A stretch of DNA of 15,380 nucleotides from an uncultured Opitutia bacterium (lineage in GTDB: Bacteria; Verrucomicrobiota; Verrucomicrobiia; Opitutales; Opitutaceae), in NCBI GenBank assembly GCA_903938935.1, contig CAJAFD010000203.1, positions 1 through 15,380 of the forward strand. The letters are read 5' to 3'. Position 1 is the stretch's first letter. Each line of letters opens with the position of its first letter. The translations under genes were made by a program, and so were the position numbers. Positions 8,216-15,336 of this stretch are shown piece after piece. Under the pieces are notes generated by a model. That model was given only the letters and a program-made list of their open reading frames with translations, was not told the DNA's origin and did no database searches.

Positions 8216-8246
8216 AAAAAAGCAGGGCGGGTTTGAGACCCGCCCT
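8216..8246 (-). terminator. Intrinsic terminator between receptor gene and malQ
   Basis: On the minus strand the arms AGGGCGGGT and ACCCGCCCT (8246-8224) form a perfect 9-bp stem with a CTCAA loop. GC and six T residues follow, ending two bases before the malQ ATG. The hairpin begins 22 bases after the receptor stop. It should stop most transcription from the receptor gene and sits exactly where malQ ribosomes would load. The sequence could also be a copy of a dispersed GC-rich intergenic palindrome; a genome search would tell. Confidence 0.85.
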
Positions 8247-8268
8247 ACGGTCGAATCGGTCGCTAGAC

Positions 8269-11037
8269 TTAGAACTTGTAGTTCGCGCCAACGAGGAAGG
8301 TCTTACCGTATTTCACGTAGTCGGTGACGCGCTCCTTCACCACGGAGTAACTCTTGTAGGCTGCGTTGGTGAGATTGATCCCTTGGAGCGTAAGCCCCAA
8401 GCCTTTGAGCCGGCCCTCGGTGAACTCGTAACCGAGCTGCGCGTCGAGCAGCGCCTCTCCGGCCACGTAGCTCAACGCCCGGTCGGCGCCGAAACCGCTG
8501 ATCTCACCGATGAAGTCGGAACGGCGGCGTTGGCTGAAGCGGGCAGAGAAACCGTGTTTCTCGTAGTAGACCGTGACGTTGGTGACCGTCTTCGATAGAC
8601 CGGGCAGACCGATCGCCGGGTTAGCCGTTGCACCGCTCGAGTCGTCCACGGTGATGGCGCTGCTGTTCAGTGAGAGACTGGCCACGACGCCAAAGCCGTC
8701 GAGCGCAGGCGACACCAAGCTGAACGGGACGGAGGCGGTGAACTCCAAGCCCTTGAGTTTGCCTCCCTTGCCGTTGAACGGCTGGCTGAAATTGCCAATC
8801 TTGGTGGTCACGGGAATCGGGCTGCTGGCCACGTAGTTCGAGAAGTCATACCCCGGATTGGTCAGAACGTAGATGTAAGTGTCCAACTGCTTGTAGAAAC
8901 CGGCGACGGCGACATAGCCCTTCTTGTTGGCGAAATATTTTTCGAACGAGAGATCGTAAGCGGTGGCCTTCCAGGGATCGAGGCGGGGATTGCCGCCGTT
9001 ACCACTGGGAATCCCGGTCGAGGCGTTGACGCTATAGACGAACGCGGACTTCAAATGATCGAGGCGAGGCCGGGCGACCTGTTTGGCGACGGCCGTGCGC
9101 GCGATAAAGTCGCCGCCGAAATCGAACGCGAAGTTGGCGCTGGGGAGAACATCGGTGTAGGTTTTGCCGGCTTTGACCGGCTTGACGTTTTGTCCGACGG
9201 TTGCGGTGGAATCCCAGTAGTTGGACGTGGCCGACTGATCCACCTTTTGCACCTGCACCCCAACGTTGCCACGAAGGTGGCCGGGGCCGAGATTACGGTC
9301 GATATTGCCCTGCAGAAACGAGGTGGTGATTTTCTCTTCCACGCCCCAGGTCTTGGGGACGAGAAAGCTCGCCGCGAAATTAGGGACATAGGGGTTGAAG
9401 GCGGTGGCGATCGCCGCCGGGACATCCCAAGCGACGACGGCAGGCACGCCCCCGAACCCGAGTTTGGCACTGGGTAGGAGCACGCCGGTCGGCAAAGCCT
9501 TGAAGGCGGGAACCACCAAGGACGTTTCGGGCTGCTCCTTGTTTTTGGTGCGATCGCTGTAGTTGAGACCAAACTCAATCGTGCTGAAAATTGAATCGAT
9601 GGCCCGCGAGGCAACGAGTCGGTAGGCATCGAGCTCGTCCTTTACTTTCGGGAACGCCCCGTAGCCGGCACCGAACGACGTGGGCCCAATCTGCACCCGA
9701 GCTGGATCAGAATAGTCGAGCCCGAGCGCCAGAGTCGGGAAGGAGCCGGTGTTGAAATTGTAGACGGCGGTATCGAGGCCCGGCTGTCCCGCCGCATTTT
9801 TATACTGCGCAAAGTTAGAGGTGTTGCGCTCGTTGCGGTCGGCTTTCGAATAGCTCAGGTCTCCGGTGAGCTTCCATTTTCCCGAGCGAAATTGATTCTT
9901 CCAGCCGAGCGCGGTGAGTTTGTCCACGCGATCATTGTAGAGGGCGCCGATGACCGGATAGACGTTTGCGACCGTGCCGCCGACGAGACTGTTGTTAACG
10001 ATGGTCGTGGACGTGTAGGCGAAGCCCGGATTAAGGGTGGCGTTGGGCACGCGGACCGGGACCTCCAACCCATAGGCGGTTTCCTCGCGACGGAATTTCG
10101 AATAATAGGCGTCAATCACGGAGGTGAATGCGGGACTGGGGCGCCACTCCAGCAAGCCGACAACGCCGTCACGCGTGTTGGTCCCAGTGCGAGCGTAGCG
10201 CGTGATCCCGTTGGTATGCCACGTGCCGGCGGGAACACCCACCACCGCCGTGTTGAACCATGGACTGTAGTTTCTCGTTTCTTGGGCCAGAATCGGCGTG
10301 TCCAGATGGGAATAGCCGATGGCGACGCCCACCGTTTTCTTGGCGAATTGGTCGATGTAGGTGCCGCTGACGCGGCTGCCGGTGTGCTTCGAGCCCGCGC
10401 CCATATTGTCCAGGGAATTAGTCTCGTAACGGGCGTTGAACGCCAACGTGCGCCGACCGTAGGCGAGAGGGTTGACGGTCTGAAGAGCCAGGGTGCCGGA
10501 CAGACCCTGACCGATGAGACTGGCGTCGGGCGTTTTGAACACGGTGACACTGTTGATCAGTTCCGAGGGATACTGATCGAACTCAACGCCGCGATTGTCG
10601 CCCGTGCTGACCTGTTCGCGACCGTTGAGCAGTGTGTTGGCGAAGTCCGGCGAGAGCCCTCGGACGGAGATGACTTGCGCGCGGCCAGCCACGCGCTGGG
10701 CCGCGAGCCCGGGGAGCCGGGAGATGGACTCGGCGATGGAGACGTCGGGCAGCTTGCCGATGTCTTCGGAGGTAACGACTTCAGCAACGCCGGTCAGCGA
10801 CTGCTTCACTTCGGCAGCGGCCGCCAGGCTCGCCGCGAACCCGGCCGTTACCCTGAACGCGCTCAACTCCACGACCTCCCCGGTGGCAGTGGCCGCGATT
10901 TTGGATTTGTCAGGGGCGAGCGGAGAACCGGTCGCGGCCTGGGCGCGCACGGTTTGTTTCGTCGCGAGGGCGAGCAGACAGACAGCCAAGTTCACCGAGT
11001 AGCGCAGGCGAGAGCGGAGATAAGAGCGGGGGTGCAT
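8269..11037 (-). CDS. TonB-dependent outer-membrane receptor, probable maltodextrin importer
   Basis: A 922-aa outer-membrane active transporter energised by TonB-ExbBD. It has a signal peptide (basic start, hydrophobic core near 15-25, likely cleavage about 32-34), a TonB-box-like stretch EVVELSAFRV at 54-63, a plug domain with SEDIGKLPDVSIAESISRLPG, VISVRGLSPDFANTLLNGRE and VTVFKTPDASLIGQGLSGTLALQT, and then a long 22-strand-type barrel ending in the aromatic residue of VGANYKF, the outer-membrane sorting signal. The plug motifs are those of the TIGR01782 (Xanthomonas/Caulobacter) group, to which Caulobacter MalA belongs. No SusD-like lipoprotein gene is adjacent. I chose ATG 11037 because it begins a proper signal peptide; the frame also allows 11094. 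It is divergent from the amylase gene, with a shared 303-base control region, and is followed by a strong terminator. Confidence 0.93.
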   Translation of the reverse strand: MHPRSYLRSRLRYSVNLAVCLLALATKQTVRAQAATGSPLAPDKSKIAATATGEVVELSAFRVTAGFAASLAAAAEVKQSLTGVAEVVTSEDIGKLPDVSIAESISRLPGLAAQRVAGRAQVISVRGLSPDFANTLLNGREQVSTGDNRGVEFDQYPSELINSVTVFKTPDASLIGQGLSGTLALQTVNPLAYGRRTLAFNARYETNSLDNMGAGSKHTGSRVSGTYIDQFAKKTVGVAIGYSHLDTPILAQETRNYSPWFNTAVVGVPAGTWHTNGITRYARTGTNTRDGVVGLLEWRPSPAFTSVIDAYYSKFRREETAYGLEVPVRVPNATLNPGFAYTSTTIVNNSLVGGTVANVYPVIGALYNDRVDKLTALGWKNQFRSGKWKLTGDLSYSKADRNERNTSNFAQYKNAAGQPGLDTAVYNFNTGSFPTLALGLDYSDPARVQIGPTSFGAGYGAFPKVKDELDAYRLVASRAIDSIFSTIEFGLNYSDRTKNKEQPETSLVVPAFKALPTGVLLPSAKLGFGGVPAVVAWDVPAAIATAFNPYVPNFAASFLVPKTWGVEEKITTSFLQGNIDRNLGPGHLRGNVGVQVQKVDQSATSNYWDSTATVGQNVKPVKAGKTYTDVLPSANFAFDFGGDFIARTAVAKQVARPRLDHLKSAFVYSVNASTGIPSGNGGNPRLDPWKATAYDLSFEKYFANKKGYVAVAGFYKQLDTYIYVLTNPGYDFSNYVASSPIPVTTKIGNFSQPFNGKGGKLKGLEFTASVPFSLVSPALDGFGVVASLSLNSSAITVDDSSGATANPAIGLPGLSKTVTNVTVYYEKHGFSARFSQRRRSDFIGEISGFGADRALSYVAGEALLDAQLGYEFTEGRLKGLGLTLQGINLTNAAYKSYSVVKERVTDYVKYGKTFLVGANYKF

Positions 11038-11340
11038 GAGGGTTGGTGCGATTGCGTGGATTGGGATTTTTAGGATGGGAAACCGGCGGAACAAACCGAG
11101 GGGTATTTTGAAGGACCGGAGAAGGCGACGACGCTACGGTTGGACATCGTCAGTGTCTTGAAACTCAACGGGAGGCGCGGAGCCGCCACCCTCAAATCCA
11201 GTAGAAAACCGCGATGCTCATGAAAAAACCTGACTCGCAATTCCGGTGAAAAGTTTTGTCCGGAGAACCTAGGTTTTCTCGGGATAGCATTTTTTGACTT
11301 GGCAGGACACGACCCCAGTTTGGGCCGCATTCCGTCCCTC
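11038..11340. promoter_or_regulatory. Shared divergent control region of receptor and amylase genes
   Basis: This 303-base gap separates two divergent starts and must hold both promoters. It contains no gene. The most structured part is 11243-11280, described separately. Just downstream, TTGACT at 11294-11299 resembles a -35 box, but no good -10 is found at the right distance. Neither start has a clear Shine-Dalgarno sequence. Confidence 0.6.
11243..11280. promoter_or_regulatory. Two adjoining palindromes, candidate operators
   Basis: First palindrome, 11243-11263: arms CCGGTGAAAA and TTTTGTCCGG around a central G, 8 of 10 positions complementary. Second, 11263-11280: GAGAACCTAGGTTTTCTC, whose core AACCTAGGTT (11266-11275) is a perfect palindrome. 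They touch each other and lie 61-98 bases upstream of the amylase ATG. Symmetry of this kind suits a dimeric repressor or activator more than an AraC protein, which usually binds direct repeats. The binding protein is unknown. Confidence 0.4.
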
Positions 11341-14300
11341 ATGCGTTTTTTCTCAAGTCTCGCCGGCGGCCGCATTGCGCTGTTTTTCCTCGTTGGGGCT
11401 GCGACGGCTAACGCGCAAGTGAGTGTGCCGCCGGTGCGCCATCCCGGGGCCGGTCAGACCATCTATTTTCTCCTTACCGACCGATTTGCGAATGGCTCCA
11501 GCGCGAACGATACGGGCGGGATCGAGGGCGGGCCCGACCGCAGTGGCTTCGACCCTGCGCGCATCTCGCACTATCATGGCGGCGACTTACTTGGGCTCAC
11601 CGCGAAACTCGACTATCTCAAAAGTCTCGGTGTCACCGCGGTGTGGGTGACGCCGCCGTTCAAGAACAAGCCCATGCAGGAGGGCACGGCCGGCTATCAC
11701 GGTTATTGGATCACGGACTTCCTCGCCATCGACCCGCACCTCGGCACCCACGCTGAATATCGCGAGTTCATCCGGCAGGCGCATGCGCGCGGACTGAAGG
11801 TCTACATGGATATCATCGTCAACCATACGGCGGATGTCATCCAGTATGAGAGTGGGTATGGATATCGCACGATGGCCGCCGCACCGTATCGCGATGCGGT
11901 GGGCGCACCCTTCGATCTCCGGGCTGCGACCTACAGCGGTCTCGGCCATTCCGACGCATTTCCCGTGCTTTCAGCCGCGCGCAGTTTTGCCCATATCCCC
12001 ATCGTGCCCGCGGCGGAGCGCGCGGTGAAAAACCCGGCGTGGCTGAACGATGTCACACTCTACCACAACCGCGGCAACAGCACGTTTCAGGGCGAGAATT
12101 CCGTGCACGGCGACTTCGCGGGCCTCGACGACCTTTTTACCGAACATCCGCGCGTTGTGCGGGGGATGATCGACATTTTCTCCACCTGGCTCCGAGACAC
12201 CGGCGTGGACGGCTATCGCATCGACACGATGAAGCACGTGAACGCCGAGTTTTGGCAGGCGTTCGGCCCCGCGATCCGTGCGGAGGCGCGCCAGTTGGGC
12301 CGGCCGGATTTCATCCAATTCGGCGAAGTCTATTCCGAAGCGGGCGATTCAGAGTTTCTCAGCGAGTTCTCCACGGGGCTCCCGATCGACACAACGTTGG
12401 ATTTCGGAGTGTTCGCAGCCGTCCGGAAATTCGTTTCGCGGGGCGGCACGGCGGCGGCGCTGACGGATTTTTTCGCCCGCGACGACTACTACACGGATCA
12501 CGACAGCAACGTGCACGCTACGCCGACCTTTCTTGGTAACCACGACGCAGGCCGGTTCGCCTACTTTCTCAAGCTCGACAACCCCGGCGCTTCGGCGGAG
12601 CGGCTCGCCGGCTTGGTCCGGCTTGGCTACGGACTGCTCTACCTCGTCCGTGGTCAGCCGGTGATTTACTACGGCGACGAACAGGGCCTGATCGGTCGGG
12701 GTGGCGACGATATGCAGGCGCGGGAGGATATGTTTCCCGCGCAGGCGCCAGAATTTAGGAATGCCCCTCTGCTCGCTACGACGCGCACGGGGGCGGACGA
12801 CAAGTTCGATCCGGCGCATCCATTCTATCGCTTTTTTGGCGCGCTAGGCGCGCTGCGTGCCGCCCATCCCGCGTTGCGCACCGGCGCGATGTTGACGCGA
12901 AACACCACGGATGTGGGCGTGTTCGCTTGCTCACGAATTGAGCGCGGCGAACGCGTGGAATACTTGGTCGCACTCAACACCGCGCGCGTCACGCCCCTGA
13001 CCGTTAAGGTTCCCACCAGTCAGCCCAGTGGCGCGGGGCTTGCGCGGATTTTCGACTCGCGCACACCGGAGGCGCCCGGTGACGAAGTGCTGACGGTGGA
13101 TGCGCAGGGTGCGGTGCACATCACTCTCGCGCCGTTGCAGTTTGCCGTGTGGCGCGCCAAGCGTCCGCTGCCGGTGCCGGCCGCGGCTCCGCAGATCGCG
13201 TTCGTCAATCCGGCGCCTAGGGCGTCCCTGTTCTTCACCACCCGGGAGACAGACGGCCAACTATTTCCCAGCCGACAGGAAATTCGCGCGGAAGTCACCG
13301 GGAGCGATGGTTTCGCCGAGGTAACTTTCGCGCTCCAGCGCGCCTCGCGGCCCGGGCAATTCGAACTGCTCGGCACCGACGACACTCCGCCATACCGGGT
13401 TTTCTGGCGTCCTCCTGCCGACCTAGCGGCGGGCGAAACGCTCACCTTTTTCGCCACGGTGAATGATCTGCGCGGCCATGTCGCCTTGGCGCAGGTCGAG
13501 CGCGTGGACGTCGCGCCCACGACGATCGCCTTCGGGATTCGGGGTGCCACGGTGCCCGTACTCACGTCCCCTCCACCGCGCACCGCGCAGCTCGTGACTG
13601 GCGAACTTCTCGCGCTCGCCGTCGTCGCCGAGGGCACTGGCCCGCTCGAATATCAATGGTTGCGCGATGACGCGGAACTCAAGGGTGCCAATGACCCCAC
13701 ACTCACGGTCACCGCACCGGGTCGCTACGCGGTGCTGGTGCGCAACCGTGCTGGCACGGCGATCAGTGCCACCACCACGGTGCTCGCCCCGACTGTCACA
13801 AATGTGGGTGCCGGGCGCATTGAAAAGCATCCGGCCTTCCCCTCGAAATTCGTCGCGGCGCGCGAAATCGATGTGTGGCTGCCACCCGGCTACGATGCTG
13901 ATCAGGCGGCCCGTTATCCGGTAATCTATATGCACGACGGGCAGAATGTTTTTGAGGCCGGCACGTCGTTTGGCGGTTCGTCGTGGGAGGTTGGCCACGC
14001 GGTAGAGCGGCTGATTTCAGCGGGAAAGATCCGGGGTGCGATCATCGTCGGTGTTTGGAATACCGGCAAAGGGAGGTTTGAGGAATATTTGCCGCAAAAA
14101 GCCGTGAGCGGCGCCGACGTGACCCACTACGCCGGGAAAGCAAAAGTTTCCGCCGCCAACCTCAGGTCCGATGCCTATTTGAAATTTCTGGTCGAGGAAG
14201 TGAAGCCCTTCGTCGACCGCAGCTATCGGACGGAATCTGGAGCGGCTCATACGTTCATTATGGGATCTAGCATGGGCGGACTGATCTCCGCCTATGCCTT

Positions 14301-14616
14301 GGCCGAGTATCCGCTTGTTTTCGGTGGCGCCGGCTGTGTGTCGACTCACTGGCCCGCTGGCGATGGCCGCGTGATCGACTACTTGGCGCAGCACCTACCG
14401 AAGCCGGGGGCGCACAAATTCTACTTCGACCACGGCACCACGACACTCGACGCCCAATATGAACCCTACCAGGTGCGAATGGACGCCGTGATGAAGGCTG
14501 CAGGCTACACCACCGGCCGCGACTGGATCACCCGCAAATTCGAGGGTGCCGAGCACTCGGAAAAATCCTGGCGCGAGCGGGTCGAGGTGCCGCTGCAGTT
14601 TCTGCTGCGGGAGTAG
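11341..14616 (+). CDS. Secreted GH13 alpha-amylase fused to two Ig-like modules and a CE1-like esterase
   Basis: A 1091-aa secreted multidomain enzyme. The signal peptide is about residues 1-25 (LFFLVGAATANAQ). The GH13 domain spans about 38-540 and has all four conserved regions: DIIVNH (157-162), GYRIDTMKH with nucleophile Asp295, FGEVY with acid Glu329, and FLGNHD with His401/Asp402. A beta-sandwich C-terminal domain follows to about 610. Two Ig-like modules come next, near 616-730 and 743-815; the second has the YQWLRDDAELKG pattern. Residues about 826-1088 form an alpha/beta-hydrolase of the esterase-D/CE1 type with YMHDGQNVF, GSSMGG (nucleophile Ser977), FDHGTTTLD (probable Asp1030) and GAEHSEKSW (probable His1072). 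It should hydrolyse alpha-1,4-glucan and an ester bond outside the cytoplasm. ATG 11341 gives the proper signal peptide; the frame is open from 11299. The esterase substrate is unknown. Confidence 0.95.
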   Translation: MRFFSSLAGGRIALFFLVGAATANAQVSVPPVRHPGAGQTIYFLLTDRFANGSSANDTGGIEGGPDRSGFDPARISHYHGGDLLGLTAKLDYLKSLGVTAVWVTPPFKNKPMQEGTAGYHGYWITDFLAIDPHLGTHAEYREFIRQAHARGLKVYMDIIVNHTADVIQYESGYGYRTMAAAPYRDAVGAPFDLRAATYSGLGHSDAFPVLSAARSFAHIPIVPAAERAVKNPAWLNDVTLYHNRGNSTFQGENSVHGDFAGLDDLFTEHPRVVRGMIDIFSTWLRDTGVDGYRIDTMKHVNAEFWQAFGPAIRAEARQLGRPDFIQFGEVYSEAGDSEFLSEFSTGLPIDTTLDFGVFAAVRKFVSRGGTAAALTDFFARDDYYTDHDSNVHATPTFLGNHDAGRFAYFLKLDNPGASAERLAGLVRLGYGLLYLVRGQPVIYYGDEQGLIGRGGDDMQAREDMFPAQAPEFRNAPLLATTRTGADDKFDPAHPFYRFFGALGALRAAHPALRTGAMLTRNTTDVGVFACSRIERGERVEYLVALNTARVTPLTVKVPTSQPSGAGLARIFDSRTPEAPGDEVLTVDAQGAVHITLAPLQFAVWRAKRPLPVPAAAPQIAFVNPAPRASLFFTTRETDGQLFPSRQEIRAEVTGSDGFAEVTFALQRASRPGQFELLGTDDTPPYRVFWRPPADLAAGETLTFFATVNDLRGHVALAQVERVDVAPTTIAFGIRGATVPVLTSPPPRTAQLVTGELLALAVVAEGTGPLEYQWLRDDAELKGANDPTLTVTAPGRYAVLVRNRAGTAISATTTVLAPTVTNVGAGRIEKHPAFPSKFVAAREIDVWLPPGYDADQAARYPVIYMHDGQNVFEAGTSFGGSSWEVGHAVERLISAGKIRGAIIVGVWNTGKGRFEEYLPQKAVSGADVTHYAGKAKVSAANLRSDAYLKFLVEEVKPFVDRSYRTESGAAHTFIMGSSMGGLISAYALAEYPLVFGGAGCVSTHWPAGDGRVIDYLAQHLPKPGAHKFYFDHGTTTLDAQYEPYQVRMDAVMKAAGYTTGRDWITRKFEGAEHSEKSWRERVEVPLQFLLRE

Positions 14617-14957
14617 GCGCCTGGCATGCGCCGGGTAGTGCGGACGACCGAGTCCCCCGCCCCTCTGTGCTGTTGCAAAAAGGAGGGATTTTGGAACGTT
14701 GCCGGCGCATGAACATAACGATGTTCCGCGGAGCCGAATGAAAGTGGCGCGAGTCGGCTAGCACTGCGGTAGCGCCAAAATCCCGGACATCTCATCGTTA
14801 CCAAATAGTGATTTCGGACAACCCATGGTTTCCTCTTCGGGCATTTCACGGGTAAATCGACGTTATGCTGCGCCTTAGCGCGCAGCGAGATGCGGGGTGA
14901 ACAAGACCGTCGCGCACAACAGCGTGCGGTGGATTCGCGGATTGGGTTGGGTCAAAA
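14617..14957. other. Gene-free region between amylase gene and right transposon end
   Basis: No convincing gene. A GGCGC/GCGCC hairpin at 14616-14632 overlaps the amylase stop but lacks a T-tract. Other small structures are GAACAT/ATGTTC (14711-14726) and a 7-bp GCTGCGC/GCGCAGC hairpin (14867-14886). The inner inverted repeat copy lies at 14690-14709. Confidence 0.5.
14690..14709 (-). repeat. Inner inverted repeat, right copy
   Basis: Read on the minus strand it contains CCGGCAACGTTCCAAA and matches 2929-2948 at 19 of 20 positions. The homology does not clearly extend on either side. Confidence 0.5.
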
Positions 14958-15080
14958 CCACTATCAGTTCTCATTGTCACAAAAAATTCATGGGCACCCC
15001 TGTTAGCCATCCTCTTACTTTGTCACGTCCTTCCCATACCTCAGAGGGAGTTTACTACCACTTTACATTGTCACCAAACA
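14958..15080 (-). repeat. Right transposon end: terminal inverted repeat plus spaced subrepeats
   Basis: The terminal inverted repeat is 15054-15080 and reads inward on the minus strand. On the plus strand TTGTCAC (the complement of GTGACAA) occurs at 15068, 15020 and 14974, with spacings of 48 and 46 bases, about twice that of the left end. The innermost unit (14960-14980) also contains GAACTG and a TAGT like the second unit of the left end. The two ends therefore have the same type of site but different packing, an asymmetry known for Tn7-like ends. Confidence 0.7.
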
Positions 15081-15085
15081 GCACC
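15081..15085. repeat. Right target-site duplication (GCACC)
   Basis: GCACC follows the ACA terminus of the right inverted repeat and matches 2370-2374. The predicted empty site would read from the gnd stop through AAGACTGCACC straight into TCCTCTGAAAC. Confidence 0.6.
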
Positions 15086-15119
15086 TCCTCTGAAACTTCC
15101 CAAATTAATCACAGGCATA

Positions 15120-15243
15120 CGGCAAGAATCAGAAATCTGAACCGAAAATGGCGCTGTCAAACAAAAGCCGCAAGCCCCGCCATTTCGGCAAGAATAGGTA
15201 ACGAATCACCCAAAGACCTGTTTTTCTTGGCAAGAATAGGTAA
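15120..15243 (+). repeat. Three GGCAAGAAT repeats
   Basis: GGCAAGAAT starts at 15121, 15187 and 15229. The last two share the longer GGCAAGAATAGGTAA, and the first continues as CAGAAAT. The spacings of 66 and 42 bases are close to multiples of 21-22. Between the first two copies lies an inverted repeat, CCGAAAATGGCG (15142-15153) against CGCCATTTCGG (15178-15188), with one unpaired base. This region is outside the putative transposon. It may be an end of another element or a protein-binding array. Confidence 0.55.
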
Positions 15244-15258
15244 TGCACCTCGGTAGGT

Positions 15259-15336
15259 TGTGTAGATTACCCAAGAAATCTGTGTAGATTGCCCAAAGTC
15301 AGTGTCGATTACCCAAATTCTGTGGTAATCACCCAA
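15259..15336 (+). repeat. Array of four ~20-22 bp iterated repeats
   Basis: Four units close to TGTGTAGATTACCCAA start at 15259, 15281, 15301 and 15321 (spacing 22, 20, 20), each followed by 4-6 variable bases. A partial unit AATCACCCAA lies at 15204-15213. An inverted one, GATTGGGCAATC, stands at the very window end (15369-15380). The units begin with TGT or similar and have two-helical-turn spacing, as in the multi-site ends of IS21- or Tn7-like elements, so a second element may begin here and run out of the window (inference). Confidence 0.6.

Larger units (their letters stand above)
2375..15080. mobile_element. Putative non-autonomous 12.7-kb transposon carrying a starch-utilisation locus
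   Basis: Seen directly: the segment starts with TGTTTGGTGACAATGTA and ends with its reverse complement. Over 27 terminal bases, 26 match (one G/A difference at position 18). Inside both ends there are further GTGACAA/GGTAGT subrepeats. GCACC stands immediately outside at both sides (2370-2374 and 15081-15085) as a direct repeat. Known: TGT...ACA ends, 5-bp target duplications and several ~20-bp transposase-binding sites per end are typical of Tn7-like and Tn5053-like elements, and IS21-family ends are similar (TG...CA, short duplications, multiple repeats). Inferred: the whole block moved as one unit. No DDE transposase, AAA+ partner or TniQ-like gene is present among the six cargo genes, so it would need a transposase supplied in trans, or it has lost its own. 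The alternative is two unrelated solo ends with a chance 5-bp match. Confidence 0.62.

Noticed and set aside
8246..8291. Upstream extension of malQ to an ATG at 8291
   Set aside because: The extension overlaps the receptor's stop codon and reads through the terminator palindrome, giving residues unlike GH77 N-termini.
9892..11073. Plus-strand open frame of 393 codons opposite the receptor gene
   Set aside because: It is an antisense shadow of a clear TonB-dependent receptor, with no recognisable domain.
15259..15336. CRISPR array
   Set aside because: The repeats are only about 16 bases, are degenerate and have 4-6 base gaps. That is too short for spacers, and no cas gene is present.
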